Of a stretch of DNA of 64,000 nt, positions 35,390 through 43,830 are shown piece after piece; positions within the stretch are counted from its first letter, which is position 1, and every line of letters starts with the position of its first letter. Origin of the DNA: Garicola koreensis (GTDB taxonomy: Bacteria; Actinomycetota; Actinomycetes; Actinomycetales; Micrococcaceae); contig NZ_JACIBT010000002.1 in the NCBI RefSeq assembly GCF_014195445.1, forward strand, positions 124,001 through 188,000, given 5' to 3'. A program made the position numbers and the translations under genes. A model generated the notes under the pieces. That model had not been told where the DNA came from. It saw only the letters and a program-made list of their open reading frames with translations, and ran no database searches.

Positions 35390-36142
35390 TCACCGTTTGA
35401 AGTTCATGTGTTGCAGGCGGGTCTGCAGGGTCTGGCCGGTCTCCCAGGCGTTGGCACCTTCGGCCACCTCCGGCTTCGGAATCTGTGCCCGACTCTTGCG
35501 CCGCTGTGCGGTGGAGATACCGATGCGGCGGTCTCGTTCGGAGATGAGGTCCTGGTCTGCCTGGCCGTCGTCGGTGAATCCCATCATCAGCTGCGGGATC
35601 CCGTAGGGGAAGTCGTCGCGGTCGTACTGCCAGGTGTGGAAGGTCTTGCCGTAGGTGGTCACCAGGTCGTTGAAGTACGAGCGTTCGGCGATCTCCGGGA
35701 CACCCGGGGCGACCAGGATGCCGGACTTCACCTCGTAGTGGTGACTGTGCCAGAGCTTCTTCTCGTCCTCAGGCAGGTCGCGGAACCGCTCTTCGGGGAT
35801 GATGTACTCGATACCGATCAGCCGAGCATCGGCGGCGTTGCGGTCGAAGATCACGCATTGGTGCAGGTCATGGCGCAGGTGGATGCAGAAATGGCTCGCC
35901 TCCACCTGACGGTTCATCTCATCGGCATACATGTGGAAGCCGTTGAGGTAGGTGCTCATCGCCTCCAACGGGTACTTGGCCTGCATTACTCCGGATGCCA
36001 GATCCAGGGCCCGGTGCTTCAGCGGGTGACCACTGCTGATCTTGGCAGTCTGTGCGACTTTGCGGCCCAGGAACACGCTTGCCGCGGCACTCGCCCCAGC
36101 TGCGGCCCCAAGACCAATGGACTTCCATTGTGTGGCTTCCAT
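35390..36142 (-). CDS. DUF1264 (oil-body-associated-protein-like) protein
   Basis: A 250-residue protein. The DUF1264 core is clear: YLNGFHMYADEMNRQVEASH, FCIHLRHDLHQCVIFDRNAA, DARLIGIEYIIPEERF, EKKLWHSHHYEVKSGILVAP and a C-terminal FHTWQYDRDDFPYGIPQLMM. Plant members are oil-body-associated proteins; bacterial members have no established biochemical function. The N-terminus has a short hydrophobic Ala-rich segment (IGLGAAAGASAAASVFLG), perhaps a membrane anchor. It runs opposite to the TupA remnant and marks the end of the first polysaccharide block. Confidence 0.85.
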   Translation of the reverse strand: MEATQWKSIGLGAAAGASAAASVFLGRKVAQTAKISSGHPLKHRALDLASGVMQAKYPLEAMSTYLNGFHMYADEMNRQVEASHFCIHLRHDLHQCVIFDRNAADARLIGIEYIIPEERFRDLPEDEKKLWHSHHYEVKSGILVAPGVPEIAERSYFNDLVTTYGKTFHTWQYDRDDFPYGIPQLMMGFTDDGQADQDLISERDRRIGISTAQRRKSRAQIPKPEVAEGANAWETGQTLQTRLQHMNFKR

Positions 36143-36268
36143 GGGGTCAGGCTACGCAGTAGGGCCTGCGTTAGTGAATAGTTCGGCGTTTAGGGCCGGC
36201 AGGAAGCTGCGTCGTCGTTGGTTTTTCGTTGTTCGCAGGGTAAGAGTCGGTGCTGGAACAGCCATAAT

Positions 36269-36302
36269 GGGGACCCTCCCGCCCGACAGCAGGAGGATCC
36301 CC
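36269..36302 (-). terminator. Hairpin downstream of the M14 peptidase gene
   Basis: GGGGACCCTCC and GGAGGATCCCC pair at 10 of 11 positions around a 12-base loop, 17 bp beyond the stop codon of the minus-strand peptidase gene. No T-run follows, as is common for actinobacterial terminators. Confidence 0.55.
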
Positions 36303-36318
36303 ATGTGTTTAGTTCTGA

Positions 36319-37545
36319 CTACTGGACCGGAACGATTCCGTCGTAGTCCGTCTGGTATCCGGTCGTTGGCTGGTGGGGGATGTCCTCCCACCGTTCCGGA
36401 TCCTTTTGCTGGATTTCGCCCGTGGCCATTCCGAGCAGAAGCTCCTCTAGGGCCCGCACATTCTGCTGGATCGACTTGCCCCGGGCTTTCTGGCCGAGGC
36501 TTCCGTCTGAGGTGTTTCCGCTCGTTTCGTAGAAGATGACCGGGTTGGAGTGACCATCGGAATTCAATCCTTGGTAATCCAGGCCCAACATCATCGCTGA
36601 CACGACGCCGCCTTTGATGTCGATTTCCAAGCCGTTGCCCACCTGGTAGCGGTCCATGTTGATGGATCCGTACTTCGACAGTTGGTCGTAGACATGCACG
36701 AGCATCTGCCGGGTCAACACGTCGTAGGTGCCATCTTCAATTCCGGGCAGGGTGGGTCCGCCTGGGGCCAGGGAAATGCCGAGTGAAAAGGTCACGTCGT
36801 CGCCGGTATCCCATTGTTGTTTCAATCCCTGGTGGTGGATGTCCACACCGAAGGCCGGCTTCACCATGGTCCAGTATTCATAGAACGCCAAGGATTCTTT
36901 CGCCGCGAAACCTGTTTCGGTCCAGTCCCGGTTGAGGTCGACACGCTGTTCACTCCCGTTAAGGATGGTGTGGCGGATGTTCTCCTCGGAGCCGTCCGGG
37001 TTATACATCGGGATGATATGGAAGGTGTACTTTTCGCGCAGAAGGTCGTAATCCGGCGATCCGTTCGTGCCCAGGTCCTTGAGTAAGGTCAGGAGCGATT
37101 CCGTGCCATAGGGTTCATTGCCGTGAATCCGGCCCTGAAGCCAGACATCTTCCGGGCCCGTCCCCACCGTGGCTACGTAGAGGTCACGGTCCTGTTCAGA
37201 GGTGTTCACGGACATACCGGCCTCGGCAAGCGTGAAAACATCGACGTTGAAACGGGATGTCTGCTCTAGCTTCTCCAGCTCCTCTTGCATATCCGCATAA
37301 GTCAGGATGCTGGAAATGTTGGTCTGGCCATTTGTCGAGGGGAAATTGGCACCTTGACCATTCCCGTTGTTCGTCCCCTGCGCGTTGCCATTGTTGGTCT
37401 GGCTATTAGCCGAGGGGGACTCGGCCCCTTGCCCGGCCATTGCGGGCGCGATGCCGGCTGGTGCAGCGAGCATGAGTGAGGCGGCGGTCACTACTGCCGC
37501 GAGGCCGCGACGGCGACAGCCGACGCGTTTATTGGTGGACTGCAT
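36319..37545 (-). CDS. Secreted M14-family zinc carboxypeptidase
   Basis: A 408-residue exported metallopeptidase. The N-terminus is a Sec signal (basic RRR, then LAAVVTAASLMLAAPAGIAP and an AMA-type cleavage site), followed by a Gln/Asn/Gly-rich linker with NGNGQG repeats. The zinc site is visible as WLQGRIHGNEPYGTESLL (HxxE) with the later His in FGVDIHHQGL, plus RVDLNRDW (substrate-binding Asn-Arg) and the catalytic Glu in VIFYETSGN. The signal-linker layout suggests an enzyme acting at the cell surface or in the medium, on peptide substrates. It appears monocistronic and followed by a hairpin. Confidence 0.88.
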   Translation of the reverse strand: MQSTNKRVGCRRRGLAAVVTAASLMLAAPAGIAPAMAGQGAESPSANSQTNNGNAQGTNNGNGQGANFPSTNGQTNISSILTYADMQEELEKLEQTSRFNVDVFTLAEAGMSVNTSEQDRDLYVATVGTGPEDVWLQGRIHGNEPYGTESLLTLLKDLGTNGSPDYDLLREKYTFHIIPMYNPDGSEENIRHTILNGSEQRVDLNRDWTETGFAAKESLAFYEYWTMVKPAFGVDIHHQGLKQQWDTGDDVTFSLGISLAPGGPTLPGIEDGTYDVLTRQMLVHVYDQLSKYGSINMDRYQVGNGLEIDIKGGVVSAMMLGLDYQGLNSDGHSNPVIFYETSGNTSDGSLGQKARGKSIQQNVRALEELLLGMATGEIQQKDPERWEDIPHQPTTGYQTDYDGIVPVQ

Positions 37546-37724
37546 TGTTCTCCTAAAGGTGCTTTCGTGATACCGCCATCTATGCGAGTGGCGGGACCCA
37601 CTACTGTCGGTGTTGGGGTCAACTCCGCAGCCTATATGTGATTTAGGCCACCTTCAATGGCCCGACCGACCGTTCAGTTTGTCTGATAAAGTGCGCGTTT
37701 ACGGTGACTCGAGCCCAACCCGGA

Positions 37725-38441
37725 TCAGCCGCAGTGAGAGCGCAGCTGCTGGCGGTTCTTCTTCCAGGAGTGCTCCTGACGTGGGCGAATCTGGATTTCT
37801 GTGAGTTGGGCGTCGTCGTCGGCCGTGATGGCGTTGACGATCGCGCGTGCCACGGTGGCAGGGTGGATCAGTTGCGACCGGTCGACGTCTCCCTGGAACT
37901 GTGGGGTATCGGTTGGTCCTGGGAACACGGAGGTTACTCGTACTCCGTGTTCCTGTTCTTCCTGCCGCAGGCCGTTGGCCAGTGCGCGCAGGGCATGTTT
38001 GGTGGCGGCGTATCCGGTGTTGCGCGGCAGGGGAGTGGCTCCCGCCCCGGAATTGACGAATACGACTGTGCCTCAGTGCTGCCGCAGGCTGGCGAGGGAT
38101 TGGCGGACGAGTTCTGTCCCTGCAGTGACGTTCAGCGTAAGAGATGAGGTCCAGTTCTCAGGGGTTGCTTTCTCGACTCCTCCGGTGGGTACGATACCGG
38201 CGGCATGGAGCAGCGCGCCGACCCGCACGGGGATGAGGTCAGGGTAGGGGAAGGCGGTCAGATCGGCAGGCCGGGGCTCGACTCCGGCTGCCAGATCGTC
38301 CAGGTTCTCTTCGCTGCGGGCAACGGCGATGACTCATCATCCCAGCTCCGCCAGTTGGCGTGCGGTCTCGCGACCGATTCCGCTGCTTGCCCCGGTGACC
38401 AGAGCCGTCTTCCGTCCCCCGGTTTCCGTGATCACACTCAT
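37725..38441 (-). pseudogene. Short-chain dehydrogenase/reductase with three in-frame TGA codons
   Basis: Read from ATG 38441 the frame encodes a complete SDR: KTALVTGASSGIGRETARQL (NAD(P)-binding TGxxxGIG), LLHAAGIVPTG, VVFVNSGAGATPL, GYAATKHALRALA (catalytic YxxxK) and FPGPTDTP. The length of 239 codons is normal. It is interrupted by two adjacent TGA codons (38334-38339) and one more (38073-38075), all in frame and without any frameshift. In relatives these places usually hold ordinary residues such as Arg; CGA to TGA would explain them. It was probably inactivated recently by point mutation. Confidence 0.85.
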
Positions 38442-38643
38442 GCTGATCCGCTCACCTCACTGCGTGCTGCACATTCTGGTGGAGGCTCTATTTCTGGGAC
38501 AAGCCCACCCCGCTGGCGCTCTGCTGTATAGGGCGTAAAGCGTACAAGTAGCTTCTCTTCAGGCGTGGTCCCTGGTGAGCACAGGTGGCTTTTGCCCCCA
38601 ACTGTGTACGCTGGACCTCATAGCCTTCAGATCGGAGACAGCG

Positions 38644-39594
38644 TTGGTTGCCCCCTTAATAATTCCTCTCGGTGCGGCAATTGTTGCTGGAGTCGGGGCG
38701 GCTGGAAAAGGCGTTACCGATCTAGTGCAGGCCAACCGAACCGCGAAGTCGGCCGACCACGACCATGAAGAAGCCGTCGCCGCTGTAGAAGGATGCCAGG
38801 AACGAACGCACAAAATCGCGGAGGAATACGGCAGGGATCAGCTGCGGGCCCAAGCTGAGACGATCGGTCGGTTTGCCGCGTGGTTTGAAATGAACCAGCA
38901 CCTTGTCGAGCGATTGGACCGGAAGATAGTTGCGGGGGTTGACGTCGCGTTGCCGTCGCTGCCGAAGCTGAAGTTCGATATTGAACAAGCCCGAATGGGA
39001 CTATTCGGCGGATTTGGTGCGCTGGGGGCAGCGGCAAGTGCTCAGGGCGCCGCTCTCTGGGGAGTGACCACCTTTGCAACGGCGAGCACCGGTACCGCTA
39101 TCAGCGGTCTTACCGGGGCGGCTGCGACTAACGCGACGCTTGCTTGGCTTGGTGGAGGATCGGTGGCGGCAGGTGGTGGTGGCGTCGTCGCGGGCGCGAT
39201 CGTCATGAAGTTAATCATGTTTGCGCCTGTGGCGTTCATCGGAGGCCTCACTGTGGGGATCGTCGGGGCGAAACGGAAGACCAAGGCTAGAGAGCACGCA
39301 GCGAAAGTTGCGGTTGATATTGAAAACATGGAAACCGTGAAAGTCCTGTTGGACGGTGTCGACACGCGTATCAGGGGATTGCAGGCTATTCTCTCCAAGC
39401 TGGTTGCCCGCACGGAGTACGCGGTCCACGAACTCGAAGCGCTGGACTTTGATCCGGACGCCCACGGAGAGCAATTCGTACGGGCACTGCAACTGGTAAC
39501 CGCGATCGGTGAGGTTATCGAGACGCCCGTCCTTGATACGGATACCGGTGAACTAACTGACATTTCGATCGAGATCGTGGAGAAGTACTCATGA
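38644..39594 (+). CDS. Glycine/alanine-rich membrane protein, first gene of a two-gene module
   Basis: About 316 residues from TTG 38644, which has GGAG 7 bases upstream; an upstream frame to 38575 looks non-coding. It begins with a hydrophobic glycine-rich segment (APLIIPLGAAIVAGVGAAGK), then a charged helical region, then a long Gly/Ala-rich membrane region with glycine-zipper character (FGALGAAASAQGAALWGVTT, GGGVVAGAIVMKLIMFAPVA, FIGGLTVGIVGAK) and a helical C-terminus. No family is recognised. The stop overlaps the start of the next gene (ATGA). It sits among toxin and defence remnants, so a membrane-acting effector is possible, but this is inference. Confidence 0.65.
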   Translation: MVAPLIIPLGAAIVAGVGAAGKGVTDLVQANRTAKSADHDHEEAVAAVEGCQERTHKIAEEYGRDQLRAQAETIGRFAAWFEMNQHLVERLDRKIVAGVDVALPSLPKLKFDIEQARMGLFGGFGALGAAASAQGAALWGVTTFATASTGTAISGLTGAAATNATLAWLGGGSVAAGGGGVVAGAIVMKLIMFAPVAFIGGLTVGIVGAKRKTKAREHAAKVAVDIENMETVKVLLDGVDTRIRGLQAILSKLVARTEYAVHELEALDFDPDAHGEQFVRALQLVTAIGEVIETPVLDTDTGELTDISIEIVEKYS

Positions 39595-40025
39595 GCGAAA
39601 TTCCGGATACAGGGTCGTCAAACAGACAGGACAATCCTCGCAGCAACGCAGCGCAGGACGTCGATTTGGGTCGCGTTGTTTTCCAGATGGTCGATGTTGC
39701 AGACCAGTGGGTAAAGGCGATCCAGGAAGAGTCGACACGGCGTGAAGAGATTCGCGCCTGGGAAGCAACCGAGCGGGAACGTATCAGCGGACAGCGAGAC
39801 ATACTGCTCCGCGGGCTAGAGCTGACCCACGATGAACGCCGCGAGAACTTCCGGCGTCTGTTCGACAACCTAGACGTCGCAATGAGTCGAGACGATTCCC
39901 AGGCGGCTGCGAGTTTGCTCGACTCAATCACGGATTTAGCGAAGGCGAGCCCGTTTAGGGACCTGGGGAACGTTGAGCTGATGGTCAACGAGCTCAAGCA
40001 ATCTGACCGTACCTGGAAACTGTAG
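39591..40025 (+). CDS. Small helical charged protein, second gene of the module
   Basis: A 144-residue soluble protein, strongly charged and helical (EESTRREEIRAWEATERERI, then ELTHDERRENFRRLFDNLDV), with a central stretch predicted to coil and no membrane segment. It overlaps the upstream membrane-protein gene by 4 bp (ATGA), so the two are co-translated and probably interact. No family is recognised. Confidence 0.65.
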   Translation: MSEIPDTGSSNRQDNPRSNAAQDVDLGRVVFQMVDVADQWVKAIQEESTRREEIRAWEATERERISGQRDILLRGLELTHDERRENFRRLFDNLDVAMSRDDSQAAASLLDSITDLAKASPFRDLGNVELMVNELKQSDRTWKL

Positions 40026-40094
40026 TGCCGGGTGGGGATCAGAGCCCCATGAGGTAAATGACTCGGGTCCTCACGCACAGTATTGAGATGAGAC

Positions 40095-42311
40095 TCATCC
40101 CCGCATGCCCAGGGCGAAGGGCAGCACGGCCTGGGCCCCGGCTCGGCGCAGTTCACCGGCTGTGACGGTGAGCGTCCAGCGTGAGACCACCTCGTCGTCG
40201 ACCAGCAGCACGGCCGCACCATTGATCCGGGCACGCATCTCTTCCGGTACGGCGAAGCAGCCCAGCAGTCCGGACAGCCGGAAAGCACTGTTGGCCTCAA
40301 CCGACCCGCTAGGACCACCGGATGCCCAGCTCAGTTCACCCGCGTAGGGGAGCCGACCGATGTGGGCCAACCCCTGCGCCAGGCTGCTGACCAGCTGCGG
40401 CCGACGGGCCGAGGGGACAGAGACGACCACCTCAGGTCTGCGCTGCCAGTCCCACTCGGAGAGTACCCGCACAACTGCACCCAGCAGGCCTTCTGGCACC
40501 GGAGCATCCTGGTCCTGCAGCGCCGCGCGCACCGCAGGACCCCAGCCGAGGTCACTGAGCCGCGCCAGCGCGCGACCGGGTTCGGCCACTTCGTCGGTGG
40601 GCAGCCGGCCCTTCAGTGAGATTCCCAAGGCATCCAGCCCGGTGGGCCACTGTTTGCGCGGGGCGATCTCCACACCCACCCGGTCCAGACTGGCCCGGGC
40701 CTGCGCCACCGCACTGGTACCGATGCTCTGCGGATACCACGGGCCAGCACAGGTGTCGCAGCGTCCGCAGGGTGCCGCCTGGTCGTCGTCGAGCGCGGTG
40801 GCCAGATACACCATCCGGCACGCACCGGGGGCCAGCCGCTCATAGTCGAGCATCGCCTGCTGCTCCTCACGGCGCAGCTGCAGGATCCTCTCGTAGCGTG
40901 CGGCGTCGTAGTGCCAGGGCTGACCGGTGGCCAGCCACCCTCCACTGACCCGCTTGACGGCGCCATCGACCTCTAGGACCTTCAGCAGCAGCTCCAGGGC
41001 CGAGCGGCGCACGTCGACGGCGGCCTCCAGCTTGGCCGCCGACAGCGGCTGCGCGGTGCTCAGCTGTCCCAACACGTCGTCGGCGCGCTGCTGGTTCGGC
41101 ATGGAGGCTTGGGCGAAGTGCTCCCAGATCCGCACGTCCTCTTTGCCCGGAAGCAGCAGCACATCAGCGTTCTGCACCGCCCGGCCGGCGCGGCCGATCT
41201 GTTGATAGTAGGACACCGGCGACGAGGGTGCCCCCAGATGCACGACGAACCCCAGGTCAGGTTTGTCGAAGCCCATACCCAGGGCGCTGGTGGCCACCAG
41301 CGCCCTGACCCGGTTCTCCTTCAGCGCCTGCTCCAGCTGCTGACGCTCATCCGGGTCGGTCTTGCCGGTGTAGGCGGCGACCTCATAGCCATGAGCACCC
41401 AGATGCTGGGCGACATCTTCGGCCTGGGCGACGGTGAGTGTGTAGATGATGCCGCTGCCGGAGAGTTCGCCCAGGTGTTCGGTGAGCCAGGCGATGCGCT
41501 GCTCGGAGTCTTGAAGTCTGAGCACCCCCAGCCGCAGCGAGTCACGGCTGAGGCCTCCGCGCAGAATTCTGACCCCGCGCTCGCCGTCAGCGGGTTCGGC
41601 AGTGCTGTCACCGGGTTCAGTGTCGCCGTCGTGCGCTGCTGGTGCTGCTCCCGGTGCTGCTTCTGGTGCCAGCTGAGCGGCGACGTCGTCGACCACCCGG
41701 GAGTTCGCCGTCGCGGTGGTGGCCAGTACGGGCACATCATTGGCGAGGCTGGCCACGATCTCGCGGATGCGGCGGTAGTCGGGACGGAAGTCATGGCCCC
41801 AGTCGGAGATGCAGTGGGCCTCATCGATCACCAGCATCCCCATCCGGTGCAGCAGTCCGGGCAGCACCTCATCGCGGAAGCGGGGATTGGCCAGCCGCTC
41901 CGGCGAGATCAGCAGCACATCCAGCTTATCGGCCTCAAGCGCGGCCAGCACTGATTCCCACTCATGGGCATTGGCCGAGTTCACCGCCTGCGCGCGGACA
42001 CCGGCGCGTGCGGCGGCTGCCATCTGGTCACGCATCAGGGCGATCAGCGGCGACACGATCAGGCTGAGGCCGCGGCCGCGCCGGCGCAGCAGATGGGCGG
42101 CCAAGAAGTAGACCGCGGATTTGCCCCAACCGGTCTTCTGCACCACCAGCACCCGGCCCCGCTGCTGGACCAGCGCGGAGATGGCCTCGAACTGCCCAGC
42201 CCGGAAATCATCCTCGCGCCCGGTCAGCAGGGTCAGCCGCTCACGCGCCTCGGCGTAGAAGCCGGGGTCGGAGTCCGACTCGGACGTGGTGTACAGCGCC
42301 TGGGTGTCCAT
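40095..42311 (-). CDS. RecQ-family DNA helicase with C-terminal phosphoribosyltransferase-like domain
   Basis: A 738-residue superfamily 2 helicase that unwinds DNA 3' to 5'. The RecQ motifs are in order: FRAGQFEAI (motif 0), QKTGWGKSAVYFLAA (Walker A, near 59), IVSPLIALMRDQM, LVIDEAHCISDWGHDFRPDY (DEAH and aromatic-rich loop), LATTATA, GIIYTLTVAQAEDV, ATSALGMGFDKPDL and YYQQIGRAGR. A Cys-rich zinc site follows (PCGRCDTCAG). There is no HRDC domain; instead the C-terminus has INGAAVLLVDDEVVSRWTLT, the phosphate-binding loop of phosphoribosyltransferases. The extra domain is known in actinobacterial RecQ relatives. An acidic insert lies between the two helicase lobes. Confidence 0.92.
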   Translation of the reverse strand: MDTQALYTTSESDSDPGFYAEARERLTLLTGREDDFRAGQFEAISALVQQRGRVLVVQKTGWGKSAVYFLAAHLLRRRGRGLSLIVSPLIALMRDQMAAAARAGVRAQAVNSANAHEWESVLAALEADKLDVLLISPERLANPRFRDEVLPGLLHRMGMLVIDEAHCISDWGHDFRPDYRRIREIVASLANDVPVLATTATANSRVVDDVAAQLAPEAAPGAAPAAHDGDTEPGDSTAEPADGERGVRILRGGLSRDSLRLGVLRLQDSEQRIAWLTEHLGELSGSGIIYTLTVAQAEDVAQHLGAHGYEVAAYTGKTDPDERQQLEQALKENRVRALVATSALGMGFDKPDLGFVVHLGAPSSPVSYYQQIGRAGRAVQNADVLLLPGKEDVRIWEHFAQASMPNQQRADDVLGQLSTAQPLSAAKLEAAVDVRRSALELLLKVLEVDGAVKRVSGGWLATGQPWHYDAARYERILQLRREEQQAMLDYERLAPGACRMVYLATALDDDQAAPCGRCDTCAGPWYPQSIGTSAVAQARASLDRVGVEIAPRKQWPTGLDALGISLKGRLPTDEVAEPGRALARLSDLGWGPAVRAALQDQDAPVPEGLLGAVVRVLSEWDWQRRPEVVVSVPSARRPQLVSSLAQGLAHIGRLPYAGELSWASGGPSGSVEANSAFRLSGLLGCFAVPEEMRARINGAAVLLVDDEVVSRWTLTVTAGELRRAGAQAVLPFALGMRG

Positions 42312-42446
42312 AGGGCCACCCTGTCACGTAGGCCTGGTGGTGCAACCAGTGATGAATGGTCGCCCTCAGGGCCTGCGGCAGGCGCGGACACTCGCTTCCG
42401 ATGTTTTCGGGCCCGTCTTCGACGTCCCGAGTCAACGTTCAGCGAC

Positions 42447-42656
42447 ATGACAGTCATGTCTATGCGTGTTGACAACACCGTCATCGGAGCCCCCGATGCC
42501 CATGCCCGAAACTGTTCAGTGATCCTTGACGGAGAATCTGTGCGCCTGGCACCGCTCTATGACGTCTCAACCGAACCGGCCCACACCAAGGGGGCAGACG
42601 TGACCTCGACCGGGTCTCTGAGCTGGCCGAATGACAGCAAGGGTGCCGCATCCTAG
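42447..42656 (+). pseudogene. HipA-type kinase toxin fragment
   Basis: The frame contains NTVIGAPDAHARNCSVILDG followed by VRLAPLYDVST, the conserved catalytic-loop and DFG-side region of HipA toxins (usually GNTDAHAKNxS...LAPLYD). Only about 70 codons remain; the N-terminal kinase lobe and the C-terminal helices are absent and no hipB is present. It is a decayed toxin remnant next to the broken abiE pair. Confidence 0.75.
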
Positions 42657-42718
42657 TCAACAATAATTGTGCCAGCTATGCTGGTCCTGTAACAGTTTCT
42701 GTTGGAGGGGGGTAGGTT

Positions 42719-43304
42719 ATGGACACCACCGCCCTGCCTGATCTCCTGCGGTACCAAGATATGGAATCACAGGGACTGACTCGGCACCGGCTCGACCACC
42801 TGGTTAAAGCGGGGGAATACGAGCGTGTTGCCCCAGGGATGTTTCTCCGAGCTGGCCCCATTGACGACGTCACGGCCGCCTGGATGGCGATCGCTGCCAG
42901 AAAGCCGGATGCGACACTTTGTCTTCTTTCTGCGCTAGCTCTCCACGACCTGACCGACGAGATTCCGCGTAGCAGCCACATGGCGATCCCCCGCGGAACT
43001 CACCCAATGAAGATCCACCACGTGCCGATCACCTGGCATCGTTTCGTCCCAGACTCGTTCACCATCGGCCGGGGCAAACATGCTTTGCCGGGGGGGGGGC
43101 TTGTCCATTGGCCTATATTCACCCGAGCGGACGATCATCGACCTGTTCCGATTTCGGAACGAGTGGGGGAGTGATCTTGCGATCGGCGCGCTGAAACGCT
43201 GGTTGCGCGCGCCCGCTAGCAGTCCTGCGACGCTACTGACAATGGCCGACGATTTTCCAGGAACGAAGGGCGCCTTGAGGGGCGCTTTGGAGATCCTGTT
43301 ATGA
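42719..43304 (+). pseudogene. abiEi: AbiEi-type antitoxin, frameshifted in a ten-G run
   Basis: The first frame (42719-43099) encodes the AbiEi N-terminal winged helix and following domain (GLTRHRLDHLVKAGEYERVA, ATLCLLSALALHDLTDEIP, HHVPITWHRFVPDSF). After a run of ten G at 43090-43099 the homology continues in the +1 frame (GLYSPERTIIDLFRFRNEWG, LGALEILL-type ending) to a stop at 43304. Removing one G would join them into a 194-residue AbiEi of normal length, overlapping abiEii by 4 bp (ATGA). A strong GGAGGGGGG lies upstream of the ATG. It may be a phase-variable gene in the off state, a true pseudogene, or a sequencing error. Confidence 0.8.
43090..43099. repeat. Run of ten G inside abiEi
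   Basis: Ten consecutive G bases, positioned exactly where the AbiEi reading frame breaks. Nine would restore the frame. Such a run is prone to slippage in cells and to miscalling in sequencing. Confidence 0.9.
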
Positions 43305-43702
43305 GCCCTGCGCCCAAATACGGAACTCCGGCTGGTGACGCGGCTCTGGCGATTCAGCGACTTGCCAGGCGGACAGGCGGTGACGTCCAAGAGTTGCAGA
43401 CGCTCTACGTCCTGGAAGCCCTCCTGGCTCGCTTGGCCATTTCCGATTACCGCGATGACTTCGTTTTGAAGGGCGGAGTGCTACTCGCAGCTTTCGCGGT
43501 TCGCCGTCCCACCAAGGACATCGATCTGCAAGCGTCCGGTCTTGCAAACGACGCAGACGAGGTAGCAGATCGGGTGCGGAAGGTCGCGGCGCTGGAGTTC
43601 GCCGATGTTTTGAAGTCTGTGGCGAGTTTTTCCGACCCTGTGCTCACTGGCACCGCAAGCGGGCATTGGGAGGCTCCCTCGGCGACGTGGCGTGACCACT
43701 AA
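43301..43702 (+). pseudogene. abiEii: AbiEii-type nucleotidyltransferase toxin, truncated
   Basis: The 133-residue frame carries the diagnostic nucleotidyltransferase signature DDFVLKGGVLLAAFAVRRPT followed by KDIDLQA (the GG...DxD pattern) of the AbiEii/DUF1814 toxins that block translation through tRNA modification. Family members are about 250-300 residues, so more than half is missing; the frame leaves homology after TGTASG and stops at 43702. The start overlaps the end of abiEi by 4 bp. It is probably inactive, which would relax selection on the antitoxin next door. Confidence 0.8.
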
Positions 43703-43830
43703 CGTTTTCCAATTTCAGCCATCTTCCCCTCAGTCAGGGCAGGCCGCTGTAGGTCGCATATAAACCGTCTAGGTGCACCGCCGCGAGAGCGCCTCCCACC
43801 GGAATACGAGATCCGGTCAGCACAGGCGGC

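Noticed and set aside
24301-38339. TGA recoded as an amino acid
   Set aside because: Many intact genes in the window end at TGA at the expected length, so global recoding is excluded; mutation is simpler.
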